DNA from: Erwinia tracheiphila
GTDB lineage: Bacteria > Pseudomonadota > Gammaproteobacteria > Enterobacterales > Enterobacteriaceae
DNA length: 64,000 bases
Direction: 5' to 3'
Assembly: GCF_021365465.1 (NCBI RefSeq)
Contig: NZ_CP089932.1
Location: 4,340,001 to 4,404,000, forward strand
Position 1 is the first letter of the stretch. Every line of letters begins with the position of its first letter. A program made the translations under genes and the position numbers. This document shows, piece by piece, positions 10,330 to 19,532 of this stretch. The notes below the pieces were generated by a model. That model saw only the letters and a program-made list of their open reading frames with translations. It searched no databases and was not told where the DNA came from.

Positions 10330-11111
10330 GGTGTTCTTTTTTCCTTACGTATGTGGAGTGGGCAGCCAGAAAAACTGGCCGAACCGGGTTCATGCAACTG
10401 ATACTGTTTCCACTCAAGGTTGTTTGCATCGCCATAAAAACCCAGTTCGGCGGGGACATAGCCCTGATTGTAATCACGGACTTGCGCACGAATTTTTTCG
10501 CGGATCTTAATGCCTTTCGGGTCGCGATGGCTGGCAAGAATGTCGAAATGGGGACGGGGGTTGACCACAAAAACAACCCGCTTACCCAGATTACGGCTGC
10601 GTAAGCGAATATGGCCCGGGCAACTGATATTGATAAACAGCTCGACACCACCGAAGCAAAACGACCACGCACTGTCTTCGGGTGAATTGGGAATGTGCGC
10701 CGGCCAGGGCACTGCATCATGGTCATGCAGCATCTGCAGCTGCTGCCATGCAAAACGATGAGCCTGATCCAGAGAAGAAAACTCACTCTGCTCAAAAATC
10801 ACAATCAACGGGCTGTAAAGTCGTTCTTCTTCCGGCAAGTTCCGCGTGCGCCAGACAAACAAATCCATTATGGCCAGCATCTCACTGGTGGTCTGCTGCT
10901 GGCTGATAAAACCAAACAGCAGCGATTCCGATTTCCATGCATGACGGGCAAAAAGGCAGGGAAAATGACGACCTTCCAGCCTGTCGGCAATATCACTAAA
11001 ACCATCAAGCTTCCAGCCGTGATGCAGGGTACCGTTTGTTACATCCCTGCGCAGCATCATTAAATCGGACTGTCTGAGTATTGCCCCATTGTTGAATAGC
11101 CTGTCGCCCAT
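10326..11111 (-). CDS. YqcI/YcgG family haem-dependent hydroxylase (GntA-like)
   Basis: 261-residue soluble protein of the YqcI/YcgG family. Recognised from the FPCLFARHAWKSESLLFGF beginning, ELFINISCPGHIRLRSRNLG and VVFVVNPRPHFDILA. One family member, GntA, N-hydroxylates a guanidino amino acid in guanitoxin synthesis using haem; that reaction is family knowledge and is not shown for this protein. The rest of the guanitoxin pathway is absent nearby. Operon with the LysE-type exporter (4-base overlap) and divergent from a LysR regulator 114 bases away, a layout that suggests an inducible metabolite-modification and export unit. Confidence 0.75.
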   Translation of the reverse strand: MGDRLFNNGAILRQSDLMMLRRDVTNGTLHHGWKLDGFSDIADRLEGRHFPCLFARHAWKSESLLFGFISQQQTTSEMLAIMDLFVWRTRNLPEEERLYSPLIVIFEQSEFSSLDQAHRFAWQQLQMLHDHDAVPWPAHIPNSPEDSAWSFCFGGVELFINISCPGHIRLRSRNLGKRVVFVVNPRPHFDILASHRDPKGIKIREKIRAQVRDYNQGYVPAELGFYGDANNLEWKQYQLHEPGSASFSGCPLHIRKEKRTP

Positions 11112-11225
11112 CTTGTTTCTCTTTCAAAGCCTGATTGTCAGTCGAAATTATTCATTTCTGTACAGGTATTGAAAAACGGATTAAACTCGCGCTTAATGTG
11201 ATAAAAAATCAAAATAAGAAAAATA

Positions 11226-12131
11226 ATGTCACTTCCACCACTCTATGCACTACGTGCTTTTGAAGCAGCAGCCCGGCTTGGTTCATTCAGCAAAGCGGGA
11301 GATTTACTCAACGTTACACCGGGCGCAATCAGCCGGCATATTCGTACGCTCGAAGCCTGGTTTGACTGTGAACTTTTCCGGCGAAACGGTCCACGTATTG
11401 TAGTAACCGATGCCGGGCGCGTGCTGGCCGATCATCTTACCGAAGGTTTTTTTTGCATAGAGCGCGCTTGCCTGGCCTTCCGAAGTAACAGCCACAATTT
11501 GCGTCTCAAAGCCCCTTCAACGCTGACTATGCGTTGGCTGCTTGATGTGCTTAACGCATTTCGCGAAAGTCACCCCACGCCGCGTATTGAAATTACCAGC
11601 GTCTGGATGGATACCGATGTGGTGGATTTCAGTTTTGAACCTTACGACTGCGCCATTTTGTTGGGGAACGGCAACTTCGGTGAGGCAACGGCCAGCAGCC
11701 TGCTGTTTGATGAATGGCTCATCCCGGTTTGCGCACCGCGTTTAAAAACAGCCGCACAGACCAATCTGGCGGAATGCGAGCTTATTCATCCCTCACCTGA
11801 CCGTCGTGACTGGCGAAGATGGCTGAAAAAAACTGCCAGCAATCCGGGACTCGATCTTTCCGGCGGCAAGGTTTTCGACACACTGGAGCAGGGAAACCTG
11901 GCGGCTATCAGCGGCCACGGTATTTCTGTCGGAGATCTCCTGCTCAGTCTGGAAGCTATCAATAGCGGCCTGCTTTCGCTGCCCTTTGAAGAGGCAGTCG
12001 CGACGGGCGATGGGTATTATCTGGTCTGGCCCGCCAACTCACCCCGTATCAAAAACATTGAGCTTCTTTACGACTGGCTAAAAAAATCCGCGCCCACCCT
12101 GCCGCAAAAAAACCTTGTTTACCGCCGCTAA
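11226..12131 (+). CDS. LysR-type regulator, GcvA-like subgroup
   Basis: 301 residues. N-terminal winged helix-turn-helix at about 5-64 (ALRAFEAAARLGSFSKAGDL, VTPGAISRHIRTLEAWFDC, ELFRRNGP), followed by a substrate-binding domain. The LPPLYALRAFEAAAR opening and the WLIPVCAPRL segment are usual for the GcvA/AmpR-like branch. It is transcribed divergently from the gntA-like/lysE pair with a 114-base shared region, so autoregulation and control of that operon is the simplest prediction. Confidence 0.9.
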   Translation: MSLPPLYALRAFEAAARLGSFSKAGDLLNVTPGAISRHIRTLEAWFDCELFRRNGPRIVVTDAGRVLADHLTEGFFCIERACLAFRSNSHNLRLKAPSTLTMRWLLDVLNAFRESHPTPRIEITSVWMDTDVVDFSFEPYDCAILLGNGNFGEATASSLLFDEWLIPVCAPRLKTAAQTNLAECELIHPSPDRRDWRRWLKKTASNPGLDLSGGKVFDTLEQGNLAAISGHGISVGDLLLSLEAINSGLLSLPFEEAVATGDGYYLVWPANSPRIKNIELLYDWLKKSAPTLPQKNLVYRR

Positions 12132-12275
12132 ATATTACCCAGGCCGCGTCATTCCCCGGACAGTTTTCGTTTACCGCACCCTGCCATGATTTTCTACAAG
12201 CCAATGTATAGCATTGGCTAATTGGCTTTCTTTCATCATTTTTGACGTAAATCATCGCGCTAACCGGATACTTTA

Positions 12276-12294
12276 GGGAATGATAACGATTCTC
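12276..12294 (+). promoter_or_regulatory. Fur-box-like site upstream of chuW
   Basis: GGGAATGATAACGATTCTC matches the classic 19-bp Fur consensus GATAATGATAATCATTATC at 14 of 19 positions, including the AATGATAA core. It lies 50 bases before the chuW start codon, the right place to block transcription when iron is plentiful. Confidence 0.7.
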
Positions 12295-12343
12295 TTCTAA
12301 AAGCTTCCACTCTTCGCCTCGCTTCATTAAAAGGACAACGCAG

Positions 12344-13654
12344 ATGGATTTTACCCTCTGGTTTGCGCAGACCAGCACACCGGCTTTTGCCGAACGCCGG
12401 ACCGCCATGCTGTGGCGCAACACCGTAGCCCCCGAGGCGATTCAACCCGCCTGGCAAAAACTGTTACTGCAACCGGTGCCTCCGCGTAAACGACTGATCT
12501 ATCTTCATGTACCGTTCTGCGATACAAGCTGCACTTTTTGTGGTTTTTATCAAAATAAATACCAGTCAGATGAGACTGAAAAATACGTTAGCTATCTGCT
12601 GCGTAAAATTGAGATGGAGGCCGATAGCCGATTAGATCAGTCCGCTCACGTTCACACCGTTTACTTTGGCGGCGGCAGACCAACCTCTTTATCAGCGAAA
12701 AGTCTGCACCGAATAATCAGCCTGCCAAGAGAGAAACTTCCGCTTGTTCCGGATTGTGAAATCACCATTGAAGGACGGATACTTAATTTTGATGATGAAC
12801 GTATTGATGCCTGCCTTGATGCAGGGGCGAACCGCTTCTCCATCGGTATACAAACGTTTGACAGCCATATTCGTAAGTGCATGGCGCGAACGTCCAACCG
12901 CCAGCAATCAGTAACCTTTCTTGAGAAATTATGTCGACGCGACAGGACAACCACCGTCTGCGATTTGATGTTTGGCCTGCCCGGTCAGACAGCAGAAAAC
13001 TGGCAGCAATATTTGAAGACGGTCAGGGAGATCGGCCTTGACGGCGTGGATCTCTACGCCCTGAACCTGTTGCCCGGGACGCCGCTGGCAAAGGCCGTGG
13101 AAAACCAGCGGGCCGCCCTGCCAGACATAAGCGAACGACGCGATCTTTACCTTCAGGGTGTGCTACGCTTGGCTGAGTACGGCTGGCGACGATTAAGCAA
13201 CAGTCACTCGGCCAGCACCACCCGGGTGTGTAATCTGTACAACCTGCTGATCAAGCAGAGAGCCGACTGCCTTGCGCTGGGTGCTGGTGTGGGCGGCAAT
13301 CTGAATGGCCAGGCATATACGATGCATCGCCTGCTGGACAACGGACAAAAAACCATAGGCATGATGCCCCCTGCTGTAGCGCATTCGCAGCGCTGGCTGC
13401 ACTCGCTACAGGGTGGAATAGACGCCGGGCGTCTTGATCTGACCACGCTGGTCCCCATGCCAGAACGGCTACAGAAGCTGGTCGAACAATGGTATCAGTC
13501 GGGACTGCTAAAAGACGCCAGCCTGTGTTTGCGACTCACTAATGATGGCCGCTTCTGGGCAAATAATTTAATGCAGTCTCTGGCGGAAATCGTTATGCAA
13601 CTCACCGCTACTCAATCCGAAAAAGGAAGCCACTATGCAACCCACCCTCTCTGA
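12344..13654 (+). CDS. chuW: Anaerobic haem-degrading radical SAM methyltransferase ChuW/HutW
   Basis: 436-residue radical SAM enzyme that opens the haem ring without oxygen, releasing iron and forming anaerobilin. The [4Fe-4S] motif CDTSCTFCGF (CX3CX2C, near residues 64-71) and the VYFGGGRPTSL glycine-rich segment (usually GGGTPT) are clear; HemN-like organisation continues with VCDLMFGLPGQTAENW. First gene of chuWXY; its last 20 bases overlap chuX. Probably iron-repressed through the upstream Fur-like site. No haem receptor or ABC transporter genes are in this window. Confidence 0.9.
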   Translation: MDFTLWFAQTSTPAFAERRTAMLWRNTVAPEAIQPAWQKLLLQPVPPRKRLIYLHVPFCDTSCTFCGFYQNKYQSDETEKYVSYLLRKIEMEADSRLDQSAHVHTVYFGGGRPTSLSAKSLHRIISLPREKLPLVPDCEITIEGRILNFDDERIDACLDAGANRFSIGIQTFDSHIRKCMARTSNRQQSVTFLEKLCRRDRTTTVCDLMFGLPGQTAENWQQYLKTVREIGLDGVDLYALNLLPGTPLAKAVENQRAALPDISERRDLYLQGVLRLAEYGWRRLSNSHSASTTRVCNLYNLLIKQRADCLALGAGVGGNLNGQAYTMHRLLDNGQKTIGMMPPAVAHSQRWLHSLQGGIDAGRLDLTTLVPMPERLQKLVEQWYQSGLLKDASLCLRLTNDGRFWANNLMQSLAEIVMQLTATQSEKGSHYATHPL

Positions 13655-14129
13655 ACTGATGCAAACGCATCCTGACGGCATGCTGGAAGAGATTGCCGGG
13701 CGCTACAAGGTCAGCTTATTGGCCGTGATTGAAGCACTCCCGGCTAAAACTCTTATCGATGGCGGTCACTTTGATGCGGTCTGGGAAAACATCACTGGCT
13801 GGGGGGCGGTGACCACGCTGGTGAACAATCAGGATATCATTCTGGAGCTTCACGGGTCGTTACCACCCGGGCATCACAGCCATGGCTATTTTAATTTGCA
13901 CGGTAAAGATGGTCTGAGCGGCCACATTCGCGCCAGCCACTGCCGACATATCGCTTTTGTTGAACGCCCATTTATGGGGATGGCCACCGCCTCGGTTCTC
14001 TTCCTTAATGCACAGGGCCAGGCTATGTTAAAAATTTTTGTGGGTCGCGACAGCCATCGTCAATTGCTTGCCGATCAGCTTGCCGCATTCCACCAGCTGG
14101 CAGAGAGCCTGTCTAAAGGAGATAAATAA
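13635..14129 (+). CDS. chuX: Haem-utilisation cytosolic carrier ChuX/HutX
   Basis: 164-residue protein of the ChuX/HutX family, a haem-binding carrier thought to deliver haem to or from the ChuW reaction. Recognised by its size, position and family segments (GRYKVSLLAVIEALP, FGHGYFNLHG-like SHGYFNLHGKDGLSG, MGMATASVLFLNAQGQAMLKI). Overlaps chuW by 20 bases with an AAGGA ribosome site inside the end of chuW, and overlaps the chuY start by one base (TAATG). Confidence 0.88.
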   Translation: MQPTLSELMQTHPDGMLEEIAGRYKVSLLAVIEALPAKTLIDGGHFDAVWENITGWGAVTTLVNNQDIILELHGSLPPGHHSHGYFNLHGKDGLSGHIRASHCRHIAFVERPFMGMATASVLFLNAQGQAMLKIFVGRDSHRQLLADQLAAFHQLAESLSKGDK

Positions 14130-14752
14130 TGGCAACCTGGTTAATATTTGGTGCCGCGCGCGGCGTCGGTGCGGAACTGATCGACTACGCGAACGCCCAT
14201 CAACAGCCTGTGGTGGCGATGGTGCGTAAGCAGGAAGATGCCGACAGGCTGAACGCGTTTGATAACGTGCATGCTATAGTCGGCGATGCCTGCGATGCCA
14301 GAAGCGTGATTCAGGCCTGCCACGCTGCCGGACCCAATGCCGTTATTGTTTCCACTCTGGGCGGAGGTGACCAGGATTATGTGGCGCATCGTAACCTGAT
14401 CGATTGCGCGGCGCTGGCGGGCGTGGGTCAGATGCTGATGGTTACATCGCTTGGCTGTGGTGACAGCTGGCCCTGGCTGTCAGACCGTGCAAAACGCGCG
14501 TTTGGTCAGGCCGTGCGGGAAAAATCCCTTGCCGAGAGCTGGTTGCAAACCAGCCAGCTGACATGGTGCATCATCCGTCCCGGTGGTGTATTAAATGGCG
14601 CGGCTACCGGAAAAGGTCAGCTTCAGCAAAATAAAGAGGTGCACGGGCTGGTGCAGCGGGCGGATGTTGCACTGGCCATTGTCGGTTTGTTAGCCAAACC
14701 ACTCAATAATCAGATCTACAGCCTTGTTGAACCCGGACTGAAACCTGATTAA
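14129..14752 (+). CDS. chuY: Anaerobilin reductase ChuY/HutY (NAD(P)-binding)
   Basis: 207-residue Rossmann-fold protein of the atypical short-chain/NmrA type. The nucleotide-binding start LIFGAARGVGAELIDYA and the CIIRPGGVLNG segment fit the family; in pathogenic E. coli ChuY reduces anaerobilin, the ChuW product. It closes the chuWXY operon and is followed by a strong terminator shared with the convergent yajQ gene. Confidence 0.85.
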   Translation: MATWLIFGAARGVGAELIDYANAHQQPVVAMVRKQEDADRLNAFDNVHAIVGDACDARSVIQACHAAGPNAVIVSTLGGGDQDYVAHRNLIDCAALAGVGQMLMVTSLGCGDSWPWLSDRAKRAFGQAVREKSLAESWLQTSQLTWCIIRPGGVLNGAATGKGQLQQNKEVHGLVQRADVALAIVGLLAKPLNNQIYSLVEPGLKPD

Positions 14753-14772
14753 TACGATGAAGGTTGTGCAAC

Positions 14773-14802
14773 ACAGGGCGAAAAACATCGCCCTGTTTTT
14801 TT
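14773..14802 (+). terminator. Rho-independent terminator of chuWXY
   Basis: Stem ACAGGGCGA / TCGCCCTGT with loop AAAACA, followed by a run of seven T that reaches the yajQ stop codon on the other strand. Confidence 0.9.
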
Positions 14803-15292
14803 AATCACGGAAATTCTTAAACTGAAAAGGCTGACCAAGATTGCCACCGCGTACCAGCGCCATCGCACTCTGCAAATCATCGCGAGACTTACCGGTTACC
14901 CGCACCTCTTCGCCCTGAATCTGCGACTGAACTTTCAGCTTACTGTCTTTGATCAGCTTCACCAGTTTTTTTGCCACATCGGTTGGAATACCTTTTTTCA
15001 GCTGTGCATCCACCGCCCAGGTTTTACCACTGTGTTCGATCTCTTCAGGAACCTCAATTGCACCACCTTCAATACCGCGTTTTAGCAATTTTTCACGCAG
15101 AATGTCCACCAGCTGTTTTACCTGGAAATCAGACTCGCTTAAGACCTTTATTGATTCATTCTTTTCATTGAGTTCATAGCTGGCAGTCACGTTGCGAAAA
15201 TCGAAACGACTCGACACTTCACGGTTAGCATTCTCGACGGCGTTTTTGACTTCCTGCATGTCAATTTCGGAAACAATATCGAAAGATGGCAT
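14801..15292 (-). CDS. yajQ: Nucleotide-binding protein YajQ
   Basis: 163 residues, same length as E. coli YajQ (DUF520, two RNP-like domains). Begins [20 protein letters not shown] and ends [15 protein letters not shown] as in the family. Members bind nucleotides (cyclic di-GMP in some species) or RNA; the role in enterobacteria is not settled. Divergent from panE with 175 bases between, as in E. coli. Confidence 0.95.
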   Translation of the reverse strand: MPSFDIVSEIDMQEVKNAVENANREVSSRFDFRNVTASYELNEKNESIKVLSESDFQVKQLVDILREKLLKRGIEGGAIEVPEEIEHSGKTWAVDAQLKKGIPTDVAKKLVKLIKDSKLKVQSQIQGEEVRVTGKSRDDLQSAMALVRGGNLGQPFQFKNFRD

Positions 15293-15467
15293 GATTTATT
15301 CTCCTGATTCTAAAAGTGGCTGGCATAATAACGACTTATCTGACTTAAAAAAACTATCCGAGGCGAAAGCTATAATCGGAATGGTGACTCACAACAATCA
15401 GTCGTACTGAGCAATAACGGTCAGGTAGCAGAGCACTATAGTCTCACCCCGTATGCGGAGAGGATGA

Positions 15468-16388
15468 ATGAAGATTACCGTTTTAGGATGCGGTGCAATA
15501 GGGCAAATCTGGCTGGCTGCCCTTGACGCTCAGGGACACGATGTTCAGGGCTGGCTGAGGGTACCGCAGCCCCGGTGCCGGGTAAATGTGCTCACGCCAG
15601 AAGGGGAAACCATCAGCAAAACATTTGTCGCCAATAATCCTGCTTTTCTTGCAGAGAGCGATCTTTTACTGGTAACGCTAAAGGCGTGGCAAATTTCTGA
15701 AGCAGTAAAAAACCTGCATTCTTTCCTGCGTAATGCCTGCCCGGTGCTGTTATTGCATAACGGCCTGGGCGCACTGGAAGAGCTGAAATCAGTGCATCAG
15801 CCTGTGCTGCACGGCATCACCACGCACGCCGCTAAACGTGAGGGTGCAGGCGTTATCCATGTTGCCAACGGCATCACACATATTGGGCCCACTTCGCCAG
15901 AAGCCGCCAGATTGAGCATTCTGGCAGAGGTGCTGCAACAGGCGCTGCCCGACGTTGCCTGGCATGATAATGTTGCACCTGCCGCCTGGAAAAAACTGGC
16001 GGTCAATGCGGTAATCAATCCCCTGACGGTAAAGTATGACTGCCTGAACGGTGAACTCGCTCATCATCAGGCGGAAGTGGCGGTGCTGTGTAACGAAGTC
16101 GCAATGGTGATGGCGCGAGAAGGACAGCACACGTCACCTAAAGCATTGCTAGCTTATGTGATGGATGTCATTCATTCCACCGCCGCCAATACCTCTTCCA
16201 TGTTGCAGGACATTCGTGCAGGGCGGCGCACCGAGATCGACTATATCACTGGCTATGTTATTCGCCGCGCTCGGGCGCAGGGATTAACCACGCCGGAAAA
16301 TAACCGACTTTATGAACTGATTAAGCATAAGGAACAAAATGATGGGCGTGAACGCATCGGTACTCGTTTGCCTGGCTACTGGCAGTGA
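15468..16388 (+). CDS. panE: 2-dehydropantoate 2-reductase
   Basis: 306-residue NADPH-dependent ketopantoate reductase of pantothenate/CoA synthesis. The GxGxxG nucleotide motif is at the start ([17 protein letters not shown]), the catalytic Lys lies in [16 protein letters not shown], and the C-terminal [20 protein letters not shown] carries the substrate-binding Ser/Glu. The last 50 bases overlap yajL in another frame, as in E. coli. Confidence 0.95.
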   Translation: MKITVLGCGAIGQIWLAALDAQGHDVQGWLRVPQPRCRVNVLTPEGETISKTFVANNPAFLAESDLLLVTLKAWQISEAVKNLHSFLRNACPVLLLHNGLGALEELKSVHQPVLHGITTHAAKREGAGVIHVANGITHIGPTSPEAARLSILAEVLQQALPDVAWHDNVAPAAWKKLAVNAVINPLTVKYDCLNGELAHHQAEVAVLCNEVAMVMAREGQHTSPKALLAYVMDVIHSTAANTSSMLQDIRAGRRTEIDYITGYVIRRARAQGLTTPENNRLYELIKHKEQNDGRERIGTRLPGYWQ

Positions 16389-16938
16389 AGAAATGGAGGC
16401 GGTGACGGTCATTGATTTACTTGTTCGCGCGGGTGTATCGGTGACCACCGCCAGCGTGACGGAAGATGGCCGTACGGACATCCGCTGTTCACGCGGGGTA
16501 AAATTGCTGGCTGATGCTCCTCTGATTGAGGTGGCTGATGGCGACTTTTCTGCGATTGTCCTGCCTGGCGGCCTGAAAGGGGCAGAGACGTTTCGCGACA
16601 GCCCGCTGCTGGTGGAAACGGTGCGCCAGTTTCATCTCTCCGGGCGTATTGTGGCGGCGATCTGCGCCGCTGCGGGCACGGTGTTTGTGCCGCACAATCT
16701 TTTCCCTGTTGGTAATATGACCGGATTTCCAGGCCTGAAAGACACTATCCCACCATCAAAGTGGATGGATAAGCGGGTAGTGTGGGACCCACGCGTTAAT
16801 CTTCTTACCAGCCAGGGACCAGGCACAGCCATCGACTTTGCCCTTAAGCTTATTGATATTCTGGTGAATAAAGAGAAAGCACATGAGGTCGCCAGTCAGC
16901 TGGTATTGGCAGCCGGTATCTTTGATTACCGGAAGTAG
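16339..16938 (+). CDS. yajL: DJ-1/PfpI family protein-repair chaperone YajL
   Basis: 199-residue member of the DJ-1 superfamily, implicated in oxidative-stress protection and protein deglycation. The nucleophilic elbow [12 protein letters not shown] holds the reactive cysteine (Cys106 in E. coli); the usual CAAPATV is CAAAGTV here. [17 protein letters not shown] near the end is conserved. Two adjacent ATG codons (16339, 16342) could serve as start. It ends 28 bases before the target duplication of an IS256-family copy; in E. coli the next gene here would be convergent thiI. Confidence 0.93.
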   Translation: MMGVNASVLVCLATGSEEMEAVTVIDLLVRAGVSVTTASVTEDGRTDIRCSRGVKLLADAPLIEVADGDFSAIVLPGGLKGAETFRDSPLLVETVRQFHLSGRIVAAICAAAGTVFVPHNLFPVGNMTGFPGLKDTIPPSKWMDKRVVWDPRVNLLTSQGPGTAIDFALKLIDILVNKEKAHEVASQLVLAAGIFDYRK

Positions 16939-16966
16939 GTGGAATAGCGTCGTCAGGCAATACCCG

Positions 16967-16974
16967 CTGCGACA
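16967..16974 (+). repeat. Target duplication CTGCGACA, left of IS256-family copy A
   Basis: Eight bases directly before the IS start. The partner is not at the right end of this copy but, as reverse complement TGTCGCAG, at 62632-62639 beside copy B. Confidence 0.85.
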
Positions 16975-18178
16975 GAGACTGTAATTAAAATTGTGTAATT
17001 GCCTGTTTTTGATATGTTCACTCCAACAATGGAGACAGGCAAATTATGGACGAGAAGAAACTTAAGGCCCTTGCTGCTGAACTGGCCAAAGGCCTCAAAA
17101 CTGAGGCCGGCCTTAATCAGTTTTCCCGCATGCTCACGAAGCTGACCGTTGAAACGGCACTCAATGCAGAACTGACTGACCACCTCGGGCATGAGAAAAA
17201 TGCCCCTAAAACCAGCACCAATACCCGCAACGGCTACTCTTCGAAAACGCTGCTGTGCGACGACGGTGAAATCGGGCTAAACACGCCGCGCGACCGGGAA
17301 AATACCTTTGAACCTCAGCTGATTAAGAAGAATCAGACGCGTATCACGCAGATGGACAGCCAGATTTTATCCTTGTATGCCAAAGGCATGACCACGCGGG
17401 AAATCGTCGATACTCCCATTGTTTATCTGGACTGTATTGTTGTTAAGGTTCGTCAGAATGGCAGCGTGATTAACAAAGCGGTGTTCCTGGCGCCGGGCAT
17501 CAATACCGAAGGCCGGAAAGAGCTTCCGGGGATGTGGCTGGCTGAAAATGAAGGTGCAAAGTTCTGGCTGAACGTGCTGACGAAACTTAAAAATCGCGGC
17601 CTTCAGGACATCCTGATTGCCTGCGTGGATGGCCTGAAGGGCTTCCCGGATGCGATAAACAGCGTCTATCCGCAGACTCACATCCAGCTGTGCACCATCC
17701 ACATGGTGCGTAACCGCCTGAAATACGTGGCGTGGAAGGACTACAAAGCGGTCACGGTCGGGCTGAAAACCGTTTATCAGGCACCAACAGAAGCGGCCGC
17801 ACGGATGGCGCTGGATGCGTTCGCCGAAGAATGGGATGACAAATATCCACAAATCAGCAAAAGCTGGCGTGCGCACGGGGAAAACCTCAATACGTTCTTC
17901 GGCTATCCGTCTGACATCCGAAAAGCTATCTACACCACGAATGCCATTGAGTCGCTGAACAGCGTGATCCGTGCCGCCATTAAGAAACGCAAGGTATTCC
18001 CGACGGATGACTCAGTGCGAAAGGTTATTTACCTGGCAATCCAGTCGGCATCGAAAAAATGGAGTATGCCGATCCAGAACTGTCGGCTGGCGATGAGCCG
18101 CTTTATTATTGAGTTCGGTGACCGCCTGAGCGATCACCTTTGACGTGGTGGCAGTTACACAGAATTATTTACAGGGTC
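16975..18178 (+). mobile_element. IS256-family insertion sequence, copy A (internally deleted)
   Basis: Starts GAGACTGTAATTAAAATTGT and ends in TTTACAGGGTC; the inverted ends share G-A-x-x-CTGTAA and GTGTAA-TGCC blocks. Length 1204 bases. Copy B at 62640-63953 is 1314 bases: the difference equals a 111-base deletion in copy A and a 1-base deletion in copy B. The right end is not followed by a matching target duplication but by the tail of another copy. Confidence 0.92.
17046..18143 (+). CDS. IS256-family transposase with in-frame 37-codon deletion
   Basis: 365 residues against about 402 expected. Compared with copy B, the segment between TTREIV and PIVYLDC (about 37 residues starting ATSKEMYDADVSPTLISKV) is missing, which removes the stretch just before the first catalytic Asp. 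The DDE residues themselves look present: YLDC, ACVDGLKGF and TTNAIESLN. The frame stays open, so a protein could be made, but loss of a conserved block next to the active site makes activity doubtful. Starts 71 bases inside the left end, as in copy B. Confidence 0.9.
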   Translation: MDEKKLKALAAELAKGLKTEAGLNQFSRMLTKLTVETALNAELTDHLGHEKNAPKTSTNTRNGYSSKTLLCDDGEIGLNTPRDRENTFEPQLIKKNQTRITQMDSQILSLYAKGMTTREIVDTPIVYLDCIVVKVRQNGSVINKAVFLAPGINTEGRKELPGMWLAENEGAKFWLNVLTKLKNRGLQDILIACVDGLKGFPDAINSVYPQTHIQLCTIHMVRNRLKYVAWKDYKAVTVGLKTVYQAPTEAAARMALDAFAEEWDDKYPQISKSWRAHGENLNTFFGYPSDIRKAIYTTNAIESLNSVIRAAIKKRKVFPTDDSVRKVIYLAIQSASKKWSMPIQNCRLAMSRFIIEFGDRLSDHL

Positions 18179-18274
18179 CTGGCTGGCGATGAGTCGTTTT
18201 ATTATCGGGTTTGGTGACCGCCTGAGCGCTCACCTTTAATATGGTGGCAGTTACACAGAATTATTTATAGGCTC
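18179..18274 (+). mobile_element. Extra right-end fragment of a second IS256-family copy
   Basis: From 18181 the sequence repeats the last ~94 bases of the element: it encodes the transposase tail RLAMSRFI-like LAMSRFIIGFGDRLSAHL and the right inverted repeat, but with different bases (ends TTTATAGGCTC instead of TTTACAGGGTC; stop TAA not TGA). It is followed by CAATTCAG, whose reverse complement flanks copy B. It is therefore the true outer end of the element that took part in the inversion. Confidence 0.85.
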
Positions 18275-18282
18275 CAATTCAG
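18275..18282 (+). repeat. Target duplication CAATTCAG, right of copy A complex
   Basis: Its partner is the reverse complement CTGAATTG at 63954-63961, directly outside copy B. Confidence 0.85.
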
Positions 18283-18329
18283 GGAAATCGCCTCTATACC
18301 TGTTCGCTCATTATGACAGACGTTTTTCC

Positions 18330-19494
18330 GCCATGCTTTAGCCCTGTTTCACCAGTATCGGCAGAATGCACTGCCCGATGTCACTGCTGCCTTGATGTGT
18401 GGGGCTTCTCTCACTGTCACCAGCATTGTCGTTATCTGCCGGTGACACAAGTTAAGCGTGTTGACCGCCTGTTGGGGAATACCGTTTTACATGACAATAT
18501 TCCTATATTTCATAATATTACCTCACCTCTTACTCAGTACCTTTCCTGTGCGTTATTGCCGTTGACTGGCGTGGATATCCTTCTCAGGTTTTTCATGTTT
18601 TAAGAGCCTGCCAGGTCTGTGCCGGGCGCTCTATTCCTCTGATGAGCAAGAGTATTTCTTCAGATAAACAGCAAAATATGGACGTGCAAAAGTCGCTTCC
18701 TGATGTACTTTTTGCCGCTATTGCCACAGAAAAAAAGTGCTGATTATCACTGATACAGACTTTCAGAATGCCAGGTTCCCACATATAAAATCACTGGACC
18801 GGGATTTTATCGGGCGCGTCAGAGGGAATATTCAACTCCGGCTGGAGAAAAAAGGGGAGCACTGGTTCAGGCGCGAGGCATTACAGGCCAGCAGTAAACC
18901 GGAATATCTGGGGCCGGGAACTCTTGCAAGGGCTGAATATGCCCGTTGTGATGGTCATTTTTATCTTCATAAAAAAGAGCCTAAACAACGTAAAAATAAG
19001 CGTGGGCGTTGCCGGATAGCTCGCTACTCGCAGGAGTGTGATGGACGTGAAGTGGTGAAGGACCCCGGGCTAATCTTCAGCAGCACGGATATCTATAAGC
19101 CACGGGAAATAATGAGGTTATACAGCAGAAGAATGCAGACTGAACAAAACTTTTGGGACGAAAAAAGTGAGCGCTTCGGCTTCGGTCTTCGTGCCAGTAA
19201 TAGCGGTACAGAGGGACGAATGCTGGTGTTGATCCTGCTGGCAACACTGGGCCACCACGGTGATGTGTCTACTGGGGTATTACGCTGAAATTAAAGGATT
19301 ACATCTGAGATATCAGGCGAACAGCCTGATATCGAGGCGGGTCATCTCGTTCCTGACGTTAGCGGAGAATGTCTTACGACACTCTCCGCTGATATTAAAA
19401 CGAGCGGCACTGGATGCAGTTCTGTGTCACCTCGCCAAAACCCACCGAAATATGGTGTTGATTTATTAGCGCTGATTTAGTGGGGATCCCTCAG
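18330..19494 (+). pseudogene. IS10-like (IS4 family) element, frameshifted transposase
   Basis: Fragments in three frames line up in order with the IS10 transposase: VKRVDRLLGNTVLHDN near 18450, then LIITDTDF...FIGRVRGNIQ (from 18737), the IS4 signature YSRRMQTEQNFWDEK near 19121 (Y-2-R-3-E-6-K intact), and VLRHSPLILKRA near 19370. The right end at 19494 reads, on the other strand, CTGAGGGATCCCCACTAA, close to the IS10 end CTGAGAGATCCCC. I find no matching left end, so the 5' part is probably truncated. At least two frameshifts rule out an active enzyme. Confidence 0.8.
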
Positions 19495-19532
19495 CGCCAG
19501 ACGCGGGCTTTTCAGTTTTACCTGAAGGTAAA

